This document shows, piece after piece, positions 44,761 through 52,098 of a stretch of DNA of 55,517 bases. Origin of the DNA: Nitratireductor soli (GTDB lineage Bacteria > Pseudomonadota > Alphaproteobacteria > Rhizobiales > Rhizobiaceae); contig NZ_LFVY01000025.1 in the NCBI RefSeq assembly GCF_001050155.1, forward strand, positions 1 to 55,517, written 5' to 3'. A program made the position numbers and the translations under genes. The notes under the pieces were generated by a model, which saw nothing but the letters and a program-made list of their open reading frames with translations, did not search any database and was not told where the DNA came from. The number at the start of each line of letters is the position of its first letter. Within the stretch, counting starts at the first letter, position 1.

Positions 44761-45531
44761 CTACGCCGCGCCCTCATCTCCGTAGAGGCTGTTTTCCGCC
44801 TGGGTGGCGGCTGCACGCAGCGCGATCAGCGCCTTTTCCATCGTTTCCTCGGTGAAGCGGGTCGAGGGACCAAAGGCTGAAAGGCCGGCGATCATCCGCC
44901 CTGTACGGGTGCGCACGGGAATGGCGATGGCGCGGATGCCGTCCTCGCGCTCGGAATTGTTGATCGCGTAGCCCTGTTTGCGCACCTGTTCGATTTCGGC
45001 GTCCAGCGCATCGCGATCGATGATCGTGTTGTCGGTGAAGCGCACGCGCTTGACGGTCTGCAGATAGCGCTCCCGTTCATGTTCGGGCATGAAGGCGAGC
45101 CAGGTCTTGCCATGCGCCGTGCAATAGCCGTCGAGCTGGCTGCCGACCCGGATATCGACCGACAGGGAGCGCATGGATGTGGCTCGCGCGATGCAATAGA
45201 CCATGTCCGAGCGGAACACGGTCGCCATGGTGGCCTCGTGCAGCTCTTCGCTGATGGCGTTCAGATGCGGCTGCAGAAGCCGGGCGAGCGCGTCGTTCTG
45301 CAGCACGCGGTCACCCAGGTCGGCAAAGACATAGCCGAGCCGGTAGACGCCTTTCGAGACGGCGACCACCGCGCCCACATGCTCCAGCGTGCGCAGGAAC
45401 CGATGCGCCGTGATGCCGTTCAACCCGGTCTCGCGCACCACCTGCGCTGCCGTCAGCTCGGGTCGCTGCTCGGAAAACAGCTTCAGGATGGCAAACGCCT
45501 TGACGACTGATCCGTTGATTTGTGGGGCCAC
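44761..45531 (-). CDS. IclR-family transcriptional regulator
   Basis: The 256-residue protein has an N-terminal winged helix (AFAILKLFSEQRPELTAAQVVRETGLNGITAHRFLRTLE) and a C-terminal IclR effector domain with YCIARATSMRSLSVDIRVG and the end region IAIPVRTRTGRMIAGLSAFGPS. Start is GTG at 45531. It lies just downstream of the TRAP operon in reading order and on the same strand. The 11-bp inverted repeat at 48764-48793 in the divergent TRAP/ThDP promoter is a likely target. Confidence 0.9.
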   Translation of the reverse strand: MAPQINGSVVKAFAILKLFSEQRPELTAAQVVRETGLNGITAHRFLRTLEHVGAVVAVSKGVYRLGYVFADLGDRVLQNDALARLLQPHLNAISEELHEATMATVFRSDMVYCIARATSMRSLSVDIRVGSQLDGYCTAHGKTWLAFMPEHERERYLQTVKRVRFTDNTIIDRDALDAEIEQVRKQGYAINNSEREDGIRAIAIPVRTRTGRMIAGLSAFGPSTRFTEETMEKALIALRAAATQAENSLYGDEGAA

Positions 45532-45544
45532 GATTTTGTCCGTT

Positions 45545-45600
45545 GGAGCATTTTGCAGTCAGGTGGAATCACATGACGTCCGCATAAATGCGGCAAAACA
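45545..45600 (+). repeat. Triple-hairpin intergenic repeat, copy 5 (third hairpin missing)
   Basis: AGCATTTTGCAG, then GTCAGGTG/CACATGAC (one mismatch) and CCGCAT/ATGCGG. The third hairpin is absent. The 11-mer GTTGGAGCATT occurs at both flanks (45542-45552 and 45605-45615). It lies between the IclR and TRAP large-permease genes. Confidence 0.8.
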
Positions 45601-45619
45601 AGAAGTTGGAGCATTGGCG

Positions 45620-46942
45620 CTACTTCACAATCGCCGGCAACACAAGCACGAGCCAGGGGAAAGCGATCAGCAGCGCCACGCGCACCAGTTCGATGCAGAA
45701 GAACGGCATGGCGCCCTTGAAGGTCTCGCTCATCGGCACGCCGCGGGCGATGGCGTTGATGACGAAGACGTTCATGCCGACCGGTGGGGTGATCAGGCCG
45801 AGTTCGACCACGACCAGCGCCAGGATGCCGAACCAGATTTTCGTCTCTTCGCCGGTCATGCCGAAATCGAGACCGGAAATGACCGGCCAGAAGAATGGAA
45901 TGGCCAGCAGGATCATCGACAGGCTGTCCATCAGGCAGCCGAGCAGGATCAGCGCGACGAGCAGCAGGATCAGGATCGTATAGGCCGAGAGACCGCTGGT
46001 GGCCATCATTTCGGCCGCTGCCTGGGGCACCCCGCCGCGCGACATGAAGATTTCCAGAAGCTTGGCTCCGAGCAGGATCAGATAGATCATGCCGGAGGTC
46101 TTGGCCGTGGCAAGCAGTGCCGCGCGGATCGCCGCAAAGCCGATCAGGCGCATGGCCAGACCATAGGCCAGCACAAGGAAGACGCCGATGGCGGCGGCCG
46201 GCGTCGGGTTGAAGAACCCCAGATAGATGCCGCCGATGACCAGGCCGAAGATGATCGCCACAGGCAGGACGCTGATGGTGGCGGCAATGAATTCCGGCCG
46301 TGTCACCGGGTCGGCCGGCGGCCCTGAATTCGGAAAGACGCGGACATAGATGGCGATGGTCAGGATGAAGAACAGGACGGCCATCAGGCCTGGAATGAAG
46401 GCGGCGGCGAACATCTGCACGATGTTGGCCTCGACGATGACCGAATAGACGACCAGCACCACCGAGGGCGGGATGAGGATGCCGAGCACGCCGCCGGCGG
46501 CCAGCGTGCCGGTGGCCAGTGCCGGCGAATAGCGGTAGCGCTCGAGCTCCGGCAGGGCGACATGCCCCATGGTCGAGGCTGTGGCGAGCGATGAACCGCA
46601 GACGGCGCCGAAGCCGGCGCAGGCGGCCACCGCCGACATGGCGACCCCGCCCTTGAAGCGGCCGAGCCATGCGTTGGCGGCGCGAAACAGGCTTTGCGAC
46701 AGGCCCGCATGGGTTGCCAGGTGCCCCATCAGGACGAACAGCGGAACGACCGAGAGGTCGTAATTCGAGAACACGCCATAGGCCAGCGTCTTCATCTGCG
46801 ACACCAGGATCGCCGGGCCCGACAGCGCCATCACGCCACCGGCGCCGACGAGGACCATCGCATAGGCAATCGGCATGCGCAGGATGATCAGCGCGACGAG
46901 GACGAACAGTCCGATCAGGCCGAGGAAAAGTTCGCTCTGCAC
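45620..46942 (-). CDS. TRAP transporter large permease (DctM-like)
   Basis: The 440-residue membrane protein has about twelve helices and the DctM motifs RMPIAYAMVLVGAGGV, GFGAVCGSSLATASTMGHVALPELERYRYSP, ILIPPSVVLVVYSVI and GLITPPVGMNVFVINA. It couples uptake of an organic acid to a sodium gradient. Start is GTG at 46942. The ribosome site is poor (AAAGG, spaced about 10). It is third in the DctP-DctQ-DctM order on the minus strand. Confidence 0.93.
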   Translation of the reverse strand: MQSELFLGLIGLFVLVALIILRMPIAYAMVLVGAGGVMALSGPAILVSQMKTLAYGVFSNYDLSVVPLFVLMGHLATHAGLSQSLFRAANAWLGRFKGGVAMSAVAACAGFGAVCGSSLATASTMGHVALPELERYRYSPALATGTLAAGGVLGILIPPSVVLVVYSVIVEANIVQMFAAAFIPGLMAVLFFILTIAIYVRVFPNSGPPADPVTRPEFIAATISVLPVAIIFGLVIGGIYLGFFNPTPAAAIGVFLVLAYGLAMRLIGFAAIRAALLATAKTSGMIYLILLGAKLLEIFMSRGGVPQAAAEMMATSGLSAYTILILLLVALILLGCLMDSLSMILLAIPFFWPVISGLDFGMTGEETKIWFGILALVVVELGLITPPVGMNVFVINAIARGVPMSETFKGAMPFFCIELVRVALLIAFPWLVLVLPAIVK

Positions 46943-47014
46943 GGGTTCAGGACCTTTCGCCGACGGGTAATTTCATGGGCAGTTTCAGGGTGTGTGCCGG
47001 TTGTGCGGGCGCCA

Positions 47015-47539
47015 TCACAGTTCAGCGCCGCCGTCTGTAACCCGGCCGGTGAGCGCTTCCATCAGCGTGATGATCGCCGCGGCGAGCAGGAGTGCGAGCG
47101 AGACGAGGATCGGCACATAGGCCATCCAGATGGGAAACTGGTAGATCGCCGTCGTTTCCTCATACAGGCGGAAATCGAGGAAACCCGCATACATGCGCCA
47201 GAGCAGGAATGCGGCGAAACCGGCGGCGATCAGCGAGGCGATGGCGGACAGGGCTGAGAGGAGTTTTGGCCCCGCCCCGGCGGTGAAGATGTCCGCCGTC
47301 ACATTGGCGCCCGTGAGCTGGCAATAGGGCAGGAATGAGAAGATGGCGACCGCCACCCCGACCTCGACGATCTCGAAATCGCCGGGGAAGGGTTTGGCCA
47401 CCAGGATCAGGCTTGTCAGGCTGAAGGCGTTGATCAGCACGACGCCGATCAGCACCGCTCCGCCGGCCAGCGCCCAGGCCTCGATGGCGCGGCGGGCAAA
47501 CCCGCCGATGCGCGCCATCGCACCTGCCCGATCGCGCAT
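47015..47539 (-). CDS. TRAP transporter small permease (DctQ-like)
   Basis: The 174-residue protein has four predicted helices (WALAGGAVLIGVVLINAF, FEIVEVGVAVAIFSFLPYCQ, LLSALSAIASLIAAGFAAFLLW, WMAYVPILVSLALLLAAAII), as in DctQ subunits. ATG 47539 lies one base after the binding-protein stop (TGAGATG), with AAGG upstream. A longer frame would run back through the binding-protein gene. Confidence 0.9.
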   Translation of the reverse strand: MRDRAGAMARIGGFARRAIEAWALAGGAVLIGVVLINAFSLTSLILVAKPFPGDFEIVEVGVAVAIFSFLPYCQLTGANVTADIFTAGAGPKLLSALSAIASLIAAGFAAFLLWRMYAGFLDFRLYEETTAIYQFPIWMAYVPILVSLALLLAAAIITLMEALTGRVTDGGAEL

Positions 47540-47540
47540 C

Positions 47541-48602
47541 TCACATGCCTTTGGCGTGCTTAGCGATCGCCGCGCGGGCGGCATCGACCAGGGCGCGTCC
47601 ATCGATGCCCTTGGCCTTGACCTCCTCGATCCAGCGATCGACCACCGGTTCCAGCGCGGCCTGGAAGGCCTGCGTCTCTTCTTGCGTCAGGGTGATGTGA
47701 TTGTTGCCGGCATCCACGGCGATCTTGATGCCGTTGTCATCGATGCTGCGCCAGATCTCACCGACCTCGCGCGACCAGTCCTCACCCGAATTGTCGAGAA
47801 AGATCTGCTGGATGTCCTCCGGCAGGCTGTCCCACTTGGCCTGGTTCATCGACACCTGGAAGGTGGTCGTGCCGAAGCGGGTCTTCTCGTGGCCTTCGAC
47901 CTGGTAATCGGTCAGGTCCTGCAGCTTCAGTGCCGGGATGATCTCCCAGGGGATGAAGGCGCCATCGACCACCTTGCGCGACAGGGCCTGCGGCAGGTCG
48001 GGCACCGGCATCGAGACCGGGCTGGCGCCGAGCGCCTCGACCACCCACGCGCCGGTGCGGGTCGGGATGCGGATCTGCTTGCCCTTCATGTCGTCGGGCT
48101 TGCGCACCTCCTCGTCGACCATGTGGATCGCCTGTCCGGCATGCACATGGCTGAACAGCACTTTGACGCCGCCATATTCCTCGGCGAGATACGCGTCGAA
48201 CATGTCGCGCATGGCAAGGTTGGTCGCCACCGGATCATTGGTGTGGATGAAGGGCAGTTCGAACACTTCCGAGCGCGGGAACAGGCCGGCGGTGTAGCCG
48301 TTGACGGTCCAGACGATGTCGACCACGCCATCGCGCGCCTGTCGGATCAGCTCGGGCGGACGCCCGCCGAGCGACATGGCCGGGAAGATCTCGATGTCGA
48401 CGCGGCCATTGGAGGCTTTCTCGATTCGCTCCGCCCAGGGTTCCAGCATCGCCGTCTGCGCCGGCGCCTTGGGGCCGAGAAAGTGGTGCAGCTTGAGATG
48501 GGTCGTCTCCTGTGCCGATGCGGCGCCCGCCAGGCCCAATAGGGCGAGGGTGGCGCCGGCCACCACGGATGCGATGCGCGATGTCTTCAACATGCCAGTC
48601 AT
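47541..48602 (-). CDS. TRAP transporter substrate-binding protein (DctP-like)
   Basis: The 353-residue protein has a signal peptide ending AASA|QET (about 28) and the DctP fold: LKLHHFLGPKAPAQTAMLEPWAERIEKAS, GRVDIEIFP, and IRIPTRTGAWVVEALGASPV with the conserved Arg that holds the ligand carboxylate. GGAGGAAATC precedes ATG 48602. It is first in its operon and divergent from the ThDP enzyme. The ligand is therefore probably a carboxylic acid used by that enzyme. Confidence 0.93.
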   Translation of the reverse strand: MTGMLKTSRIASVVAGATLALLGLAGAASAQETTHLKLHHFLGPKAPAQTAMLEPWAERIEKASNGRVDIEIFPAMSLGGRPPELIRQARDGVVDIVWTVNGYTAGLFPRSEVFELPFIHTNDPVATNLAMRDMFDAYLAEEYGGVKVLFSHVHAGQAIHMVDEEVRKPDDMKGKQIRIPTRTGAWVVEALGASPVSMPVPDLPQALSRKVVDGAFIPWEIIPALKLQDLTDYQVEGHEKTRFGTTTFQVSMNQAKWDSLPEDIQQIFLDNSGEDWSREVGEIWRSIDDNGIKIAVDAGNNHITLTQEETQAFQAALEPVVDRWIEEVKAKGIDGRALVDAARAAIAKHAKGM

Positions 48603-48763
48603 GATTTCCTCCCGGTTCTGCCGAACGTTGATGCAAACAACGGTGATCCAAACAGCGTGACGGCCACAGCCGCCGTTCTCCTCCAAGAAAACGGGTTGCT
48701 TCAGAGATAACCTCTCCCCGTGCTTGCGGAAAGAGATTGACGGCGACGCATTCCATTGTCAAT

Positions 48764-48793
48764 CTATATTTGAATTGTAAATTTCAAATATAG
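48764..48793. promoter_or_regulatory. Perfect 11-bp inverted repeat in the TRAP/ThDP divergent promoter region
   Basis: CTATATTTGAA and TTCAAATATAG are exact reverse complements separated by TTGTAAAT. The A/T-rich site stands out in a high-GC region, 23 bp before the ThDP-enzyme ATG and 161 bp before the TRAP binding-protein start. It is a likely operator, with the nearby IclR protein as first candidate. Confidence 0.7.
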
Positions 48794-48816
48794 AAATATC
48801 AATCTGGGCCACATCC

Positions 48817-50568
48817 ATGCAGAATGCTTCCTCCCGTGCCGTGCCGCTGGAAACCGCAAGCGCAACCGCAACCACCGTCACCATGACTGCCGGCGGCGCG
48901 CTTCTGGCCAGGATGAAGACACTCGGCATCGACTATATCTTTGCCAATTCGGGCACGGATTTCCCGCCGATCATCGAGGGGCTCGCCGAGGCCGAGGCCA
49001 AGAGTGTGCCCTTGCCCCAGGCGTTGATCATGCCGCATGAAGGTGCGGCGATGGGGATGGCGCATGGCTATTATCTGGCGACGGGCCGCCCCCAGGCGGT
49101 GATGGCGCACACCAATGTCGGCCTGGCGAACTGTGCCATAGGCGCCATCAACGCCGCCACCGAGCATGTACCCGTGCTCTTGTTTTCCGGCCGCACGCCG
49201 ACGACGGAAAAGGGGCGGCTCGGCGCCCGCACCGTGCCGATCGGCTGGGGCCAGGAAATGCGCGACCAGACGGCGCTGGTGCGCGAGGCCTGCAAATGGG
49301 ACTATGAGCTGCGTTTTCCCGAACAGGTGACCGAGATCGTCGACCGGGCGCTGGCCATCGCCACATCGACGCCGCGCGGCCCCGTCTATGTCAGCCTGCC
49401 GCGTGAAGTGCTGTGCGAGCCGTGCCCGGCCGATGCGCTCGACGCGCCGCCCCTCATGACGCCCTCGGTCGGCGGCATCCACGATGCGCGGCTGCGCGAG
49501 GCGGCGCGGATTCTGGCGGCGGCGGACAATCCGGTCATCTTCGCCCAGCGTGGCGCCGGCGGGGAAGAGGGCTTTGCCGCCCTGCAGGCCATCGCCGCCG
49601 AATGGGGCATTCCCGTCTGCCAATACTGGGCCGTGCGGCTGGCCCTGCCGCTCGACCACCCCATGGCTGCGCCGGCAGACCCGGGTCCGCTGATCGGAGA
49701 GGCCGACGCCATCCTGGTGATCGATTCGCTTGCCCCATGGTCGCCGGATATCCACCGGCCCAAGCCCGGCTGCAAGGTGATTCATCTCGGCCAGGACCCG
49801 CTTTACAGCCGTTTCCCGGTGCGCAATTTCCGTTGCGACATCGCGTTGGCCGGCGAGGTCGGGGAAGGGCTCGTCAAGCTGCAGTCTGCCCTGGCCGACG
49901 AAAGTCCCGACCGTCGGCAGATCGACCGCCGCCGCGAGCGGCACGCCCGCGCCAATGCTGCAGCGCGCGCCGGGGCGGTCGCCAACGCCGAGGCTGGCGA
50001 GGGCGGTCCGATGACCAAGGAATGGGTCAGCCTGTGCCTGTCGCGCGCTATTGCCGGACGCGATGCCTCGGTCTTTTCCGAGCTTGGTTGCCCGATGGCG
50101 CCGATGGTGCTCGACCATCCGAAAGCCTGGTACCAGGAGCCGCATTCCGGCGGCCTCGGCTGGGGGTTCCCGGCCGCGCTCGGCATGCAGCTGGCCGACC
50201 GCGACAGGCTGGTGGTCGCCACCATGGGCGACGGCTCCTACATGTTCGCCAACCCGGTTGCCTGCCACCAGATCGCCGAGGCGCTGGAACTGCCGGTTCT
50301 GGTGATCATCGTCAACAACGCCGAATGGGGCGCAGTGCGCCACTCCGTGCTCGGCATCTATCCCGACGGCTATGCGGCGCGCACCAACACCATGCCGCTG
50401 ACCGGCCTGTCGCCGGTGCCCGATTTCGCCAGGATCGCCGAGGCGAGCCGCGCCTTTGCCCGCACCGTGCGCGATGGCACGCAACTGCCGGCGATGCTCG
50501 ACGAAGCGATCCGCCATATCGACGAAAAGCGCACCCTGGCGCTGCTCGACGTCCAGGTGCGCCCCTGA
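48817..50568 (+). CDS. Thiamine diphosphate-dependent enzyme (acetolactate synthase/benzoylformate decarboxylase superfamily)
   Basis: The 583-residue protein has the three ThDP-enzyme domains. Glu75 in MPHEGAAMGMAHGYY is the cofactor-activating glutamate. The central domain is around 210-350. The metal motif begins MGDGS (Asp472) and ends IIVNN about 27 residues later, the GDG-N pattern. HPKAWYQEPHSGGLGWGFPAALGMQL precedes it. Substrates in this superfamily are 2-keto acids. Next to a carboxylate TRAP importer and a cupin dioxygenase of aryl ketone type, an aryl 2-keto acid or 2-hydroxy ketone is plausible. The ribosome site is weak. ATG 48883 is an alternative start. Confidence 0.9.
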   Translation: MQNASSRAVPLETASATATTVTMTAGGALLARMKTLGIDYIFANSGTDFPPIIEGLAEAEAKSVPLPQALIMPHEGAAMGMAHGYYLATGRPQAVMAHTNVGLANCAIGAINAATEHVPVLLFSGRTPTTEKGRLGARTVPIGWGQEMRDQTALVREACKWDYELRFPEQVTEIVDRALAIATSTPRGPVYVSLPREVLCEPCPADALDAPPLMTPSVGGIHDARLREAARILAAADNPVIFAQRGAGGEEGFAALQAIAAEWGIPVCQYWAVRLALPLDHPMAAPADPGPLIGEADAILVIDSLAPWSPDIHRPKPGCKVIHLGQDPLYSRFPVRNFRCDIALAGEVGEGLVKLQSALADESPDRRQIDRRRERHARANAAARAGAVANAEAGEGGPMTKEWVSLCLSRAIAGRDASVFSELGCPMAPMVLDHPKAWYQEPHSGGLGWGFPAALGMQLADRDRLVVATMGDGSYMFANPVACHQIAEALELPVLVIIVNNAEWGAVRHSVLGIYPDGYAARTNTMPLTGLSPVPDFARIAEASRAFARTVRDGTQLPAMLDEAIRHIDEKRTLALLDVQVRP

Positions 50569-50598
50569 ACGACACCCATTGAAACGAGGAGGACAACA

Positions 50599-51132
50599 AT
50601 GGCCGAAGCCGCCAAGACCGAATTCTGGAAAGACCTGAAACCGATCGAGAAAGTGTTTCAGCGCGATGCGCTGCCGGAGGTCTATCTGGCCGATGCGCCG
50701 ACCGAGGACGAACGCTACTACGTGCCCTTCACCGAAACCGTCTCGTCGCGCCCGCTTTGGATCTCGCCGACCCAGAACAAATGGTGCGATATCCTGATGG
50801 CCAAGCGCGCCGGGCTGGTGAACCGGCACTATCACCCGCACGAGGTGTTCGCCTACACGATCTCCGGCAAATGGGGCTACCTCGAGCACGAGTGGACGGC
50901 GACCGCCGGCGATTTCGTCTACGAGACGCCGGGCGAGGGGCACACGCTGGTCGCCTATGAGCACGAAGACCCGATGCGCGTCTTCTTCCAGGTCAAGGGA
51001 CCGCTGATCTGGCTCGACGACAAGGGCGAGCCGGACGGGTTCTTCGACGTGCACAACTACATCGAGATGTGCCGTAACCATTATGACAAGGTCGGCCTTG
51101 GCGCGGCGTATGTGGAGACGCTGTTCCGCTGA
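50599..51132 (+). CDS. Cupin protein, 2,4'-dihydroxyacetophenone dioxygenase-like
   Basis: The 177-residue single-cupin protein has HYHPHEVFAYTISGKWGYLE (77-96), with His77, His79 and Glu82 as probable Fe ligands, and a later His115 in PGEGHTLVAYE. This arrangement and length match 2,4'-dihydroxyacetophenone dioxygenase, which splits the C-C bond of an aryl hydroxyketone with O2 to give two acids. GAGGAGGACAACA precedes the ATG, 30 bp after the ThDP enzyme, so the two are co-transcribed. ChrR-like sensor cupins are the alternative but usually carry a zinc anti-sigma domain, absent here. Confidence 0.82.
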   Translation: MAEAAKTEFWKDLKPIEKVFQRDALPEVYLADAPTEDERYYVPFTETVSSRPLWISPTQNKWCDILMAKRAGLVNRHYHPHEVFAYTISGKWGYLEHEWTATAGDFVYETPGEGHTLVAYEHEDPMRVFFQVKGPLIWLDDKGEPDGFFDVHNYIEMCRNHYDKVGLGAAYVETLFR

Positions 51133-51144
51133 GCCGCCCATCGC

Positions 51145-51900
51145 CTACCCCGACAAGCCCCCGTCGACGGCCAAGGTCGTCCCGGTCGTGAAACTGCTGT
51201 CGTCGCAGGCGAGATAGAGAACGGAGCGCGCCACCTCCTCGGCGCGCCCATGTCGGCCGAGCGGGATGATCTGGTTGAAGAATTCCGTGCCGTCGATGCC
51301 CATCTGGCGGCCCAGCCCGTCTTCCACCGCCAGCTGGAAGCCGTTGTCGATCGGACCGGGGTGGATCGTGTTGACGCGGATCGCCCGGGGCGCCAGCTCC
51401 TTGGCCAGACAGCGCATCAGCCCGACCTGCGCGTGCTTGGCCGCCGCATAGGCGTAGACGCCGGCATCGCCGCGCAGGCCCGCGACGCTTGACGTTATGA
51501 CAATGCTGCCGCCGTCGCGCATATGCGGCGTGACGTACTTGGCGGCAAGCAAGGCACCCTTCACGTGCACCGCCTGCACCGCGTCGAAAACGTCTTCCGG
51601 ATAGTCGGCAATCGGCGCGACCACGCCGAAATTGCCGGCATTGGAAAACAGCACGTCGATCGGTCCGAAGCGTTCGGCCGCCACCTGCACATAGCGTTGC
51701 GTATCGTCCGCCGAGGAAACGTCAGCGGCGACGGCGATGACCGTCTCGGCGACGAGCGTTTCCGTTGCATGGGCAAGCTGGTCCTCGTCCTTGTCGACCA
51801 GAACCAGCCGGGCTCCTTCATTCAAGAACAGGCGCGCGGTGGCCAGACCCAGGCTGCCGGCGCCGCCGGTGATGATGCAAACCTTGTCCTTGAGCTTCAT
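51145..51900 (-). CDS. Short-chain dehydrogenase/reductase
   Basis: The 251-residue classical SDR has TGGAGSLG (11-18), SNAGNFG, catalytic Ser in VITSSVAGLRG, and Tyr/Lys in YAYAAAKHA. It ends TTLAVDGGLSG. The cofactor loop LVLVDKDEDQ carries an Asp after the second beta strand, favouring NAD over NADP. AGGACACTT precedes ATG 51900. It is read after the aldehyde dehydrogenase on the same strand, but repeat element B intervenes. Substrate unknown. A benzylic or hydroxyketone alcohol is possible from context. Confidence 0.88.
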   Translation of the reverse strand: MKLKDKVCIITGGAGSLGLATARLFLNEGARLVLVDKDEDQLAHATETLVAETVIAVAADVSSADDTQRYVQVAAERFGPIDVLFSNAGNFGVVAPIADYPEDVFDAVQAVHVKGALLAAKYVTPHMRDGGSIVITSSVAGLRGDAGVYAYAAAKHAQVGLMRCLAKELAPRAIRVNTIHPGPIDNGFQLAVEDGLGRQMGIDGTEFFNQIIPLGRHGRAEEVARSVLYLACDDSSFTTGTTLAVDGGLSG

Positions 51901-51966
51901 AAGTGTCCTGATTTCCTATGGTTTCTGGATAAACGTGCCGGCCGGCGCCCCCCGCACCGGCCGGCC

Positions 51967-52088
51967 TGGTGGCCTGACCGAAACAGATGGTCCCCATCTG
52001 TTTCGATAAGTCAGCCCACAAGCTGTTGATCTGGTGGGGCGATTTCTCCTAACAGATGGTCCCCATCTGCTCGGATCGCACCACCGGC
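51967..52088. repeat. Two-hairpin palindromic element, copy B
   Basis: Hairpin 1: CGAAACAGATGG (51981-51992) with CCATCTGTTTCG (51996-52007), the same stem as copy A with a G-C to A-T paired change. The middle AAGTCAGCCCACAA is almost unchanged. Hairpin 2: outer GGTGGGGCGAT with ATCGCACCACC (one mismatch), inner CAGATGG/CCATCTG. It lies between the SDR start and the aldehyde dehydrogenase stop. Confidence 0.85.
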
Positions 52089-52098
52089 CCCCGGCTGC

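Noticed and set aside
45965-45985. GATCGTATAG resembling a GntR half-site
   Set aside because: It lies inside the TRAP large-permease coding region and lacks the second arm.
48799-51141. Open frame of 780 codons antisense to the ThDP enzyme and cupin
   Set aside because: Both plus-strand genes have clear family motifs. The antisense product has none.
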